64,000 nucleotides of DNA, from NCBI RefSeq assembly GCF_019145375.1, contig NZ_JAHSTX010000001.1, forward strand, positions 496,001 to 560,000. The letters run 5' to 3'. The notes beneath the pieces were generated by a model. That model saw only the letters and a program-made list of their open reading frames with translations. It was not told the DNA's origin and searched no databases. Origin of the DNA: Pseudomonas triticicola (lineage in GTDB: Bacteria > Pseudomonadota > Gammaproteobacteria > Pseudomonadales > Pseudomonadaceae). Shown here one piece after another: positions 7,392 to 14,936 of this stretch. The position numbers were made by a program, and so were the translations under genes. Numbering within the stretch: position 1 is the stretch's first letter; each line of letters begins with the position of its first letter.

Positions 7392-9062
7392 ACCCAGGAA
7401 ACCGGCGGATTCGCCGCTTTTAATCTCAACCCGAATATTCTTGCAGCCGTCGCAGCGACTGGCTACGAAGAGCCTTCGGCGATTCAGCAGCAATCGATCC
7501 CGATCATCATGGCCGGCCAGGACATGATTGGCCAGGCGCAAACCGGTACCGGTAAAACCGCCGCGTTCGCACTGCCTATTCTGCACCGCATCGATCCTGC
7601 CAAGCGCGAACCGCAAGCCCTGATCCTGGCGCCAACCCGAGAGTTGGCGCTGCAAGTAGCAACCGCTTTTGAAACCTACGCCAAGCAAATGCCAGGCGTC
7701 ACCGTCGTGGCTGTCTACGGCGGCGCGCCGATGGGCCCGCAACTCAAGGCAATCCGTAATGGCGCACAGATTGTTGTCGCTACTCCGGGGCGTCTGTGCG
7801 ACCACCTGCGTCGCGACGAGAAAGTCCTGTCGACCGTGAACCATCTGGTTCTCGACGAAGCTGACGAAATGTTGAAGCTGGGCTTCATGGATGACCTGGA
7901 AGTCATCTTCAAGGCTCTGCCATCGACCCGCCAGACCGTGCTGTTCTCGGCGACCCTGCCGCAGTCGATCCGCGCCATTGCCGAACGCCACCTGCGCGAT
8001 CCGCAACACGTCAAGATCCAGACCAAGACCCAGACCGTTACCGCGATCGAACAGGCTCACCTGTTGGTTCACGCTGACCAGAAAACCTCGGCCGTACTCA
8101 GCCTGCTGGAAGTCGAAGACTTCGACGCCCTGATCATGTTCGTGCGCACCAAGCAAGCGACCCTGGACCTGGCCAGCGCCCTCGACGCCAAAGGCTACAA
8201 AGCCGCCGCGTTGAACGGTGATATCGCCCAGAACCAGCGTGAGCGCGTGATCGACTCGCTCAAGGATGGCCGTCTGGACATCGTTGTTGCTACCGACGTT
8301 GCTGCTCGTGGTCTCGACGTTCCGCGCATCACTCACGTGTTCAACGTTGACATGCCGTACGACCCGGAATCCTACGTGCACCGTATCGGCCGTACCGGCC
8401 GTGCCGGTCGCGAGGGTCGTGCACTGCTGCTGGTGACTCCACGTGAGCGCCGCATGCTGCAAGTGATCGAGCGCGTAACCGGGCAGAAAGTTGCCGAAGT
8501 ACGCCTGCCAGACGCTCAGGCCGTTCTCGATGCTCGCATCAAGAAACTGACCAACAGCCTGTCGCCGCTGGTTGCTGATGCCGAATCGACTCACGGTGAG
8601 CTGCTCGACCGCCTGACTGCCGACATCGGTTGCACCCCGCGTGCTCTGGCTGCTGCGCTGCTGCGCAAGGCCACCAATGGTCAAGCGCTGAACCTGGCCG
8701 CGATCGAGAAGGAACGTCCACTGGTGCCGAACAACGCACCGCGTGGCGACCGTCCTGAGCGTTCCGGTGATCGTCCTGATCGTGGTGACCGCGAGCGTCG
8801 CGCGCCAATGCCGCTGGGCGAAGGCCGCGCTCGTTGCCGTACCGCGCTGGGTGCGCGTGACGGTATCGCTGCGAAAAACCTGCTGGGCGCCATCCTCAAC
8901 GAAGGCGGTCTGGCCCGTGAAGCGATCGGTCGCATCCAGGTGCGTGACAGCTTCAGCCTCGTCGAGCTGCCGGAAGAAGGTCTGGAAAAACTCCTGACCA
9001 AACTGAAGGACACTCGCGTGGCCGGTAAGCAGCTCAAGCTGCGTCGCTACCGCGAAGATTGA
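7389..9062 (+). CDS. deaD: ATP-dependent DEAD-box RNA helicase DeaD/CsdA
   Basis: A 557-residue cytosolic RNA helicase used in ribosome assembly, mRNA turnover and cold adaptation. Motifs in order: AQTGTGKT (Walker A, near residue 48), PTRELALQ (Ia), TPGRLCDH (Ib), VLDEADEM (II), FSATLPQ (III), ATDVAARGLDVPRITHV (V) and YVHRIGRTGRAGREGRAL (VI). A basic linker (PRGDRPERSGDRPDRGDRER) precedes a C-terminal DbpA-type RNA-binding domain (ARDGIAAKNLLGAILNEGGL to the end). ATG 7389 is chosen because conserved sequence starts there; it is followed by a rho-independent terminator. Regulation may involve the leader described separately. Confidence 0.95.
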   Translation: MTQETGGFAAFNLNPNILAAVAATGYEEPSAIQQQSIPIIMAGQDMIGQAQTGTGKTAAFALPILHRIDPAKREPQALILAPTRELALQVATAFETYAKQMPGVTVVAVYGGAPMGPQLKAIRNGAQIVVATPGRLCDHLRRDEKVLSTVNHLVLDEADEMLKLGFMDDLEVIFKALPSTRQTVLFSATLPQSIRAIAERHLRDPQHVKIQTKTQTVTAIEQAHLLVHADQKTSAVLSLLEVEDFDALIMFVRTKQATLDLASALDAKGYKAAALNGDIAQNQRERVIDSLKDGRLDIVVATDVAARGLDVPRITHVFNVDMPYDPESYVHRIGRTGRAGREGRALLLVTPRERRMLQVIERVTGQKVAEVRLPDAQAVLDARIKKLTNSLSPLVADAESTHGELLDRLTADIGCTPRALAAALLRKATNGQALNLAAIEKERPLVPNNAPRGDRPERSGDRPDRGDRERRAPMPLGEGRARCRTALGARDGIAAKNLLGAILNEGGLAREAIGRIQVRDSFSLVELPEEGLEKLLTKLKDTRVAGKQLKLRRYRED

Positions 9063-9090
9063 TCCGCCCTTGGGCTGATTGATCGAACAT

Positions 9091-9123
9091 AAAAAATCCC
9101 CGACTGGTTCGGGGATTTTTTTT
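9091..9123 (+). terminator. Rho-independent terminator of deaD
   Basis: AAAAAATCCCCGA-CTGG-TTCGGGGA followed by eight T residues, about 28 bp after the deaD stop. The A-run upstream makes it potentially bidirectional. Confidence 0.9.
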
Positions 9124-9140
9124 GCCTGTTCATTGGCTGC

Positions 9141-9164
9141 TGTGGGAGCGAGCCTGCTCGCGAA
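9141..9164. repeat. Single REP-like element
   Basis: One full 24-bp copy of the REP-like sequence, unpaired, between the deaD terminator and the stop of the convergent dioxygenase gene. Confidence 0.85.
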
Positions 9165-9168
9165 GGCC

Positions 9169-9936
9169 TCAACCGAAGCGATAGATATCCATGCCCAGCG
9201 CGCCCATCGTGAAACCCTGATGCGCCACGCTGAAAACCCCGCCAGCACCGCGCGCAAAATACAACGGCAACAAATGCTCATCACTGGGGTGACTGCGCAC
9301 CGCATTTGGCGCCTGCTGGCGATAATCATGCAGCGCCGTTTCATCGTTGGCGGCCAGCTTGTCGATCATCCAGTCACGGAAATCCCGCGCCCACGGTTCA
9401 ATGCTTTCCGGGCCGGCATGCCAGTCCAGCTCGCGGAGATTGTGGGTGATGCTACCGGAGCCGATCAACAGAATGCCGTGTTCGCGCAGGCTCGCCAGCG
9501 CACGGCCAACTCGCGTCTGCAACGCCGGCCCGCCACGACTCGGCAGCGAGACTTGCACCACCGGAATGTCGGCCTGCGGATACATCAACGACAGCGGCAC
9601 CCAGACACCATGATCAAACGGTCGTTGCGGATCGAGCCGCGCCGGCAGGTCATTGGCGTTCAGCAATTCAGCCACTTCGGCGGCCAGTTGCTGATTGCCC
9701 GGTGCCGGGTACTGCACTTCAAACAGCGCACGGGGGAAACCGCCGAAGTCGTGCCAGGTTTCCGGATGCGGGTGGCTGCTGACCAGCAGTTCCTGGCTTT
9801 CCCAGTGCGCCGAGACGATGACGATGGCTTTGGGGCGCGGCAGTTCGGCGCCCATTCGCGCCAGTGCCGGGCCGCTGGCACCGGGCTCCAGCGCGAGCAT
9901 CGGTGAACCGTGGGAGATAAACAGGCTGGGCAACAT
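9169..9936 (-). CDS. LigB-type extradiol ring-cleavage dioxygenase (DODA/YgiD-like)
   Basis: A 255-residue class III extradiol dioxygenase-like protein. Visible metal-binding and active-site candidates are FISHGSP (His9), SAHWE (His44), PFDHGVW and SHPSDEHLLPL, all in family positions. Bacterial and plant relatives act on 4,5-DOPA or other catechols, but the native substrate of the bacterial group is usually unknown. The start ATG begins MLPSLFISHGSPMLAL. It is divergent from the tpm gene, with about 100 bp between. Confidence 0.85.
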   Translation of the reverse strand: MLPSLFISHGSPMLALEPGASGPALARMGAELPRPKAIVIVSAHWESQELLVSSHPHPETWHDFGGFPRALFEVQYPAPGNQQLAAEVAELLNANDLPARLDPQRPFDHGVWVPLSLMYPQADIPVVQVSLPSRGGPALQTRVGRALASLREHGILLIGSGSITHNLRELDWHAGPESIEPWARDFRDWMIDKLAANDETALHDYRQQAPNAVRSHPSDEHLLPLYFARGAGGVFSVAHQGFTMGALGMDIYRFG

Positions 9937-10039
9937 GGACGGGCTCCTGAGCGCTAAGATGAGCCATCTTCAGTCAGATCATCGATCTGAATCCAATATA
10001 AGTTTCTGCGGTTTTTCATCGGTTTTTCGGGAGTGATCC

Positions 10040-10696
10040 ATGCAGCCTGAGTTTTGGTACAAGAAATGGGATTCGAACCAGATCGGCTTTCATCAGTCCG
10101 AGGCCAACCCGTATATGCAGCGCTATTGGCCGGAGCTGGCGATTGCACCGTCAGCACGCGTGCTGGTGCCGCTGTGCGGCAAGAGTCTGGATCTGCTCTG
10201 GCTTGCCGGGCAGGGACATCAGGTGATTGGGGTTGAGCTAGCGGAAAAGGCTGTCGAGGAGTTTTTCAGCGATCATCAATTGCAGCCGCAGATCAGCGAG
10301 AAGGGCCCATTCAAGGTTTATCGCAGTGATGCCATCGAACTGTGGTGCGGGGATTTTTTCGCGCTGACGGCAGAGGATGTTGCCGGTTGCACCGCGCTGT
10401 ATGACCGCGCCGCGCTGATTGCCTTGCCGGACGCGATGCGCCAGCGCTACGCGGCGCATCTGCAGCAGTTGCTGGCGCCAGAGATGAAGGGGCTGGTGAT
10501 TACCCTGGATTACGATCAGACGCAGATTCCGGCGCCGCCGTTTGCGGTGAATGATGATGAGGTGCAGCGGTTGCTGGGCCAGGGTTGGCAACTGGAGAAA
10601 CTGGAAGAGCGAGATATTCTGGCTGAGAGCCCCAAGTTTCTGCAGGGCGGGGTTGAGTGGTTGGTGGAGCGGGTTTATCGGGTTTCTTCCAGATAG
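10040..10696 (+). CDS. tpm: Thiopurine S-methyltransferase
   Basis: A 218-residue TPMT-family enzyme. The N-terminus MQPEFWYKKWDSNQIGFHQ and the SAM-binding block RVLVPLCGKSLDLLWLAGQGHQVIGVEL are diagnostic, with LWCGDFFALT and YDRAALIALP following. Bacterial Tpm methylates selenium or tellurium oxyanions and thiopurines, giving volatile methylated products and tellurite resistance in pseudomonads. Start ATG has GGGAG about 9 bases upstream. Tpm lies near htpX in P. aeruginosa too, which supports the assignment. Confidence 0.93.
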   Translation: MQPEFWYKKWDSNQIGFHQSEANPYMQRYWPELAIAPSARVLVPLCGKSLDLLWLAGQGHQVIGVELAEKAVEEFFSDHQLQPQISEKGPFKVYRSDAIELWCGDFFALTAEDVAGCTALYDRAALIALPDAMRQRYAAHLQQLLAPEMKGLVITLDYDQTQIPAPPFAVNDDEVQRLLGQGWQLEKLEERDILAESPKFLQGGVEWLVERVYRVSSR

Positions 10697-10720
10697 TTTT
10701 CTGTTAGCAGCTCCGGCGTA

Positions 10721-10785
10721 TTCGCGAGCAGGCTCGCTCCCACAAGGGAATGCATTTCAAAGGTGGGAGCGAGCCTGCTCGCGAA
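10721..10785. repeat. REP-like inverted pair after tpm
   Basis: Inverted copies at 10721-10744 and 10762-10785. The second copy has one mismatch at its outer edge (GGTGGG for TGTGGG). Confidence 0.88.
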
Positions 10786-10820
10786 AGGGACTTTGCTGAC
10801 AACCCATGACCTGAAGATAC

Positions 10821-10855
10821 AAAAAAAGGCCCGCATCGCTGCGGGCCTTCTTTTT
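10821..10855. terminator. Bidirectional rho-independent terminator between tpm and htpX
   Basis: AAAAAAAGGCCCGC-ATCGCT-GCGGGCC-TTCTTTTT: a GC-rich 7-bp stem flanked by A and T tracts, placed just downstream of the htpX stop on the minus strand. Confidence 0.9.
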
Positions 10856-10868
10856 CACTTCGGTCAAA

Positions 10869-11756
10869 TCAACCGCGACGACGCAATGCGTCAATACGCT
10901 CTTCCAGCGGTGGGTGGCTCATGAACATGCGGGCGAAGCCCTGTTTGATGCCACCGTTGATGCCGAAGGCGTTCAGGGTGTCGGGCATATGCACCGGCAG
11001 GCCCTGTTCGGCACGCAGACGTTGCAGAGCGCCAATCATCGCGCTGGTACCGGCCAGGCGGGCGCCGGCTTCGTCGGCACGGAATTCGCGCTTGCGCGAG
11101 AACCACATGACGATTGCGCTGGCGAGGATGCCCAGCACCAGTTCGGCGAAGATGGTCGCCACGTAGTAAGCGATGCCCTGGCCTTCTTCGTTCTTGAAGA
11201 TGACCTTGTCGACGAAGTTGCCGATGATCCGCGCGAAGAACATCACAAAGGTGTTCACCACGCCCTGGATCAGCGCCAGCGTGACCATGTCGCCGTTGGC
11301 GACGTGACCGATTTCGTGGGCCAGTACGGCTTTCACTTCATCGGGCGAGAATCGCTCGAGCAGGCCCTGGCTGACCGCGACCAGCGCGTCGTTCTTGTTC
11401 CAGCCGGTAGCGAAAGCATTCGCTTCGTAGGCCGGGAAAATCCCGACTTCAGGCATCTTGATCCCGGCTTCGCGGGACAATTGCTCGACCGTTTGCAGCA
11501 GCCATTGCTCATGACGGGTGCGTGGCTGGCTGATGATTTGCGTGCCGGTGCTCATCTTCGCCATCCACTTGGAGATGAACAGCGAGAACAGCGAGCCGGC
11601 GAAACCAAAGACCGCACAGAAAACCAGCAGCTGACTGAGGTCGAGGTCGACCCCGTTGGCCGCCATGAACCCGTTGAAGCCGAACAGGCTCAGGGTGATG
11701 CTGGCTATCAGCACGACCGCCAGGTTAGTGGCCAAAAACAGCAGGATGCGCATCAT
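10869..11756 (-). CDS. htpX: Membrane-bound zinc metalloprotease HtpX
   Basis: A 295-residue M48 protease of the inner membrane that degrades misfolded membrane proteins. Two N-terminal hydrophobic segments (residues 4-26 and 36-56) precede the zinc motif [16 protein letters not shown] (HEIGH near residue 140); two more hydrophobic segments follow ([35 protein letters not shown]). The third zinc ligand is in [15 protein letters not shown]. Length equals E. coli HtpX (293). The start is ATG ATG with GAGGAG upstream. HtpX is commonly induced by envelope or heat stress. Confidence 0.95.
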   Translation of the reverse strand: MMRILLFLATNLAVVLIASITLSLFGFNGFMAANGVDLDLSQLLVFCAVFGFAGSLFSLFISKWMAKMSTGTQIISQPRTRHEQWLLQTVEQLSREAGIKMPEVGIFPAYEANAFATGWNKNDALVAVSQGLLERFSPDEVKAVLAHEIGHVANGDMVTLALIQGVVNTFVMFFARIIGNFVDKVIFKNEEGQGIAYYVATIFAELVLGILASAIVMWFSRKREFRADEAGARLAGTSAMIGALQRLRAEQGLPVHMPDTLNAFGINGGIKQGFARMFMSHPPLEERIDALRRRG

Positions 11757-12059
11757 GGTTGTAGAACTCTCCTCAAGCTAAAGATGTAGCGTACTGCGGG
11801 GTATATAAGGTGCGGCACCGGGCTATTCAACCGAGTGACTATTTCAAACTGTGTCCTACAGCGGTTTCCTGAGCAAAAAGAAAATTCCCACCCTCGATTC
11901 CGACACGGATGACACAGCCTTTCGCCCCGCCGCCATTAGGTCAGATACGTCTGTACGGCTCGCATCGCAAGTGTAGAAGGGCTGCAAAGGCGCGGAACAA
12001 AGATGTGTTGCTGAATCAGACAGTGCGCAACAGCCAATTCGTTGCGCACTGCTGGCCCA
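11757..12059. other. Intergenic region between alaA stop and htpX start
   Basis: About 300 bp without a supported gene. It holds the htpX promoter region (AT-rich around 11770-11890, no consensus I would defend) and the alaA 3' hairpin listed separately. A frame of 108 codons reading into alaA is an overlap artefact. Confidence 0.5.
12021..12051 (-). terminator. Perfect 11-bp stem-loop downstream of alaA
   Basis: CAGTGCGCAAC (12021-12031) and GTTGCGCACTG (12041-12051) form a perfect stem with a 9-nt loop, directly after the alaA stop. There is no U-tract on either side, so it may be a 3'-protecting hairpin rather than an intrinsic terminator. Confidence 0.55.
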
Positions 12060-13271
12060 TTACTGGCGGTAGGACTTGAGGAAGTTGCCGATGCGGCCGA
12101 TGGCCATTTCCAGATCATCGACGCGGGGCAGGGTGACCACGCGGAAGTGGTCCGGCCACGGCCAGTTGAACGCTGTGCCCTGCACCACCAGCAGCTTCTC
12201 GGAAAGCAGCAGATCAAGCACGAATTTCTCGTCGTTATGGATCGGGCACACCTTCGGGTCAATTTTCGGGAACGCGTACAGCGCGCCCATCGGCTTCACG
12301 CAGCTGACGCCGGGAATATCGTTGAGCAACTCCCAGGTGCGATTGCGCTGCTCCAGCAGGCGACCCTGCGGCAGCACCAGATCGTTGATGCTCTGGTAGC
12401 CCCCCAGCGCGGTCTGGATCGCGTGCTGGCTCGGCACGTTGGCGCACAGGCGCATGTTGGCTAGCATGTCGATGCCTTCGATGTAACTCTGCGCGTTGTG
12501 TTTCGGCCCGGAAATGGCAATCCAGCCGGAGCGGAAACCGGCCACGCGGTAGGATTTCGACAGGCCGTTGAAGGTCAGGCAGAGCAGGTCCGGGGCCAGC
12601 GAAGCGGTGCAGATGTGCACGGCGTCGTCATAAAGAATCTTGTCGTAGATCTCGTCGGAGAACACCACCAGATTATGCGCCCGGGCGATTTCCAGCATGC
12701 CCAGCAACACTTCCTTCGAGTACACCGCACCGGTCGGGTTGTTCGGGTTGATGATCACCATGGCCTTGGTGTTCGGGGTGATCTTGGCCTTGATGTCGGC
12801 CAGATCCGGGAACCAGTCGGCGCCTTCGTCGCACAGATAATGCACAGCGTTACCGCCAGCGAGGCTGACGGCAGCGGTCCACAGCGGATAGTCCGGGGCT
12901 GGCACCAGCACTTCGTCGCCGTTGTTGAGCAGCGCCTGCAGCGACATCACGATAAGCTCGGACACACCGTTGCCCAGGTAGATGTCTTCGATGCCGACAC
13001 CTTCAACCTGCTTCTGCTGGTAGTACTGCATCACCGCCTTGCGCGCGCTGAACAGGCCTTTGGAATCGCTGTAGCCCTGCGCGGTCGGCAGGTTGCGGAT
13101 CACGTCCTGGAGGATTTCGTCCGGCGCTTCGAAACCAAACGGCGCCGGGTTGCCGATGTTCAGCTTGAGGATGCGCTGGCCTTCCTCTTCCAGTCGTTTG
13201 GCGTGCTTGAGCACCGGGCCGCGAATGTCGTAGCAGACGTTGGCGAGCTTGTTCGATTTGCTGAACTGCAT
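12060..13271 (-). CDS. alaA: Alanine-type PLP-dependent aminotransferase (AlaA-like)
   Basis: A 403-residue class I/II aminotransferase. The N-terminus MQFSKSNKLANVCYDIRGPV and the stretch LKLNIGNPAPFGFEAPDEI are typical of AlaA, the glutamate-pyruvate transaminase. PLP-binding features: NPNNPTGAVYSKEVL, VVFSDEIYDKILYDD and NGLSKSYRVAGFRSGW, with the Schiff-base lysine in SLSKS-type context (GLSKSYR). It lies between htpX and divergent msrB as in P. aeruginosa. The main role would be interconversion of pyruvate/glutamate with alanine/2-oxoglutarate. Confidence 0.9.
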   Translation of the reverse strand: MQFSKSNKLANVCYDIRGPVLKHAKRLEEEGQRILKLNIGNPAPFGFEAPDEILQDVIRNLPTAQGYSDSKGLFSARKAVMQYYQQKQVEGVGIEDIYLGNGVSELIVMSLQALLNNGDEVLVPAPDYPLWTAAVSLAGGNAVHYLCDEGADWFPDLADIKAKITPNTKAMVIINPNNPTGAVYSKEVLLGMLEIARAHNLVVFSDEIYDKILYDDAVHICTASLAPDLLCLTFNGLSKSYRVAGFRSGWIAISGPKHNAQSYIEGIDMLANMRLCANVPSQHAIQTALGGYQSINDLVLPQGRLLEQRNRTWELLNDIPGVSCVKPMGALYAFPKIDPKVCPIHNDEKFVLDLLLSEKLLVVQGTAFNWPWPDHFRVVTLPRVDDLEMAIGRIGNFLKSYRQ

Positions 13272-13495
13272 GGCGATGTGATCCCGAAAATGAACGATCC
13301 AGGCGGCAAATGGACAACCGTACTGGGATTGCTGCGTCTTCGCACAGGCGGAGGTCTGGCGCTTTAGCGCTCAGAATCCGTTTGAATGCGCCCGGTCTGG
13401 CTGCCAGACTGGCGCGTGACGAGGCGCAATCATACGTGCCGCCCGATCCGTGGAAAAGGTACAGATCGGGCTTTTTCAGCCGCTGAGGTGTGATG

Positions 13496-13891
13496 ATGGA
13501 AAAGTTGCAGAAAACCCTGGAAGAGTGGAAGGCCATGCTCGACCCCGAGCAATACAACGTCTGCCGTCTGAGTGCTACCGAGCGTCCGTTCTCGGGCAAA
13601 TACAACGACACCAAAACCGACGGTGTCTACCACTGTGTCTGCTGCAACGAGCCTTTGTTCGATTCCAAGACCAAATTCGACTCCGGCTGCGGCTGGCCGA
13701 GCTTTTACGCGCCGATCGGCGAAAGCGCGATGACAGAAATCCGCGACACTAGCCACGGCATGATTCGCACTGAAGTGAAATGCGCGCGCTGCGATGCGCA
13801 TCTGGGGCACGTATTCCCGGATGGCCCGCCACCGACCGGCCTGCGTTATTGCATCAACTCGGTGTGCCTGAATCTCGAGCCGCGCGAATAA
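13496..13891 (+). CDS. msrB: Peptide-methionine (R)-S-oxide reductase MsrB
   Basis: A 131-residue enzyme that reduces the R-epimer of methionine sulfoxide in proteins. Zinc is held by two CxxC pairs ([10 protein letters not shown] and [13 protein letters not shown]). The catalytic Cys is in [12 protein letters not shown] near the C-terminus, with substrate-pocket residues in [10 protein letters not shown]. Three start codons are in a row (GTG 13490, ATG 13493, ATG 13496); the last has the best spacing from GAGG at 13485. It is followed by its own terminator, then gpx-ospR, forming an oxidative-damage block. Confidence 0.95.
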   Translation: MEKLQKTLEEWKAMLDPEQYNVCRLSATERPFSGKYNDTKTDGVYHCVCCNEPLFDSKTKFDSGCGWPSFYAPIGESAMTEIRDTSHGMIRTEVKCARCDAHLGHVFPDGPPPTGLRYCINSVCLNLEPRE

Positions 13892-13898
13892 CCGAAAC

Positions 13899-13921
13899 AG
13901 GCGACATTGCGTCGCCTTTTT
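13899..13921 (+). terminator. Rho-independent terminator of msrB
   Basis: AGGCGAC-ATTGC-GTCGCCT followed by a short T run, 8 bp after the msrB stop. Confidence 0.85.
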
Positions 13922-13942
13922 ATCGAGTAATTAGATTGCACA

Positions 13943-13953
13943 CAATTCAATTG
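13943..13953. promoter_or_regulatory. OhrR/OspR-type operator before gpx
   Basis: CAATT-C-AATTG is a perfect palindrome 43 bp before the gpx ATG, within GCACACAATTCAATTGCTC. It closely resembles the TACAATT-AATTGTA operators of OhrR-family regulators. The regulator gene ospR is the second gene of this transcript, so autoregulation is likely (inference). Confidence 0.65.
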
Positions 13954-13995
13954 CTCGTTATGTTTGCGCCTTCCTCACCATTGCGGAGCCGACCC

Positions 13996-14481
13996 ATGAG
14001 CGACAACCTGCTGAATATCCCGTGCACCACCATCAAGGGTGAGCATAAGACCTTGGCCGATTTCGCCGGCAAAGCGGTGCTGGTGGTCAATACCGCGAGC
14101 AAGTGTGGCTTCACTCCGCAATACAAGGGCCTCGAAGAACTCTGGCAGACCTACAAGGACCAGGGGCTGGTGGTGTTGGGTTTCCCGTGCAACCAGTTCG
14201 GCAAACAGGAGCCGGGCAATGAGGGCGCCATCAGCGAGTTCTGCGAACTGAATTTCGGCGTCAGCTTTCCGCTGTTCAAGAAGATCGACGTCAACGGCGC
14301 CGATGCTCACCCGCTGTTCGTGCAGTTGAAGAAGCGCGCCCCGGGCCTGCTCGGCTCGCAGGGCATCAAGTGGAATTTCACCAAGTTCCTGATCGGCAAG
14401 GATGGCCAGTTGGTCAAGCGTTTCGCCCCGACGACCAAGCCGCAGGACCTGAGCGGCGAGATCGAAGCTTTGTTGAAATGA
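13996..14481 (+). CDS. Glutathione peroxidase family protein (thiol peroxidase)
   Basis: A 161-residue GPx-family peroxidase that reduces hydroperoxides. Motifs: VVNTASKCGFTPQYKGLEEL (peroxidatic Cys36 in place of selenocysteine), GFPCNQFGKQEPG (with the Gln of the catalytic triad) and IKWNFTKFLIGKDG (Trp and Asn). Bacterial Cys-GPx enzymes mostly use thioredoxin. The ATG at 13996 begins MSDNLLNIPC. Its stop overlaps the ospR start by 4 bp (ATGA), so the two are translationally coupled. It corresponds to the peroxidase next to ospR in P. aeruginosa. Confidence 0.93.
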   Translation: MSDNLLNIPCTTIKGEHKTLADFAGKAVLVVNTASKCGFTPQYKGLEELWQTYKDQGLVVLGFPCNQFGKQEPGNEGAISEFCELNFGVSFPLFKKIDVNGADAHPLFVQLKKRAPGLLGSQGIKWNFTKFLIGKDGQLVKRFAPTTKPQDLSGEIEALLK

Positions 14482-14936
14482 GTCAGCCGGGTGATTCGCT
14501 GAAGCTCGACAGCCAGTTGTGCTTCAAGCTGTACGCGGCCTCGCGGGCGGTGATTCGCGCCTACAAGCCGATGCTCGATCAGTTGGGCCTGACCTACCCG
14601 CAGTACCTGGCGATGCTGGTGCTGTGGGAATGGCAGGACGCTGCGCCGGAGCAACCGACGGTCAAGGCCTTGGGCGAACGCTTGGCCCTGGATTCGGGGA
14701 CGTTGACGCCTTTGCTCAAGCGTCTGGAGCAGATCGATCTGGTCCAGCGTCGGCGCTCGGCGCGGGATGAACGCGAAGTTCATTTGAGCCTGACGCCTGC
14801 AGGGCAAGCATTGCGCGAGCAGGTCGGGCCGCTGAAAGCGCGCCTGCTCTGCGACAGTGGCGTTGATCTGGACCGGCTCAATGGTTTGCGCGCCGGCCTC
14901 GATCACTTGCTCGGGCAGATCAAAGGGCTTTCGTAG
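14478..14936 (+). CDS. ospR: MarR/OhrR-family thiol-based redox regulator OspR
   Basis: A 152-residue winged-helix regulator of the OhrR branch. The redox Cys is Cys15 ([12 protein letters not shown]), with [13 protein letters not shown] and the DNA-recognition stretch [16 protein letters not shown] following. A second Cys at 125 ([10 protein letters not shown]) makes it a 2-Cys type; the 110-residue spacing matches my recollection of Cys24/Cys134 in P. aeruginosa OspR. OspR represses the neighbouring peroxidase gene and is released by peroxide oxidation. It is coupled to gpx by an ATGA overlap and overlaps the convergent sagS end by 17 bp. Confidence 0.88.
   Translation: MSQPGDSLKLDSQLCFKLYAASRAVIRAYKPMLDQLGLTYPQYLAMLVLWEWQDAAPEQPTVKALGERLALDSGTLTPLLKRLEQIDLVQRRRSARDEREVHLSLTPAGQALREQVGPLKARLLCDSGVDLDRLNGLRAGLDHLLGQIKGLS

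Noticed and set aside
7197..9344. A 715-codon reading frame antisense to deaD
   Set aside because: It is a mirror of a strongly coding, high-GC gene; no domain, no ribosome-binding site, and deaD is certain.
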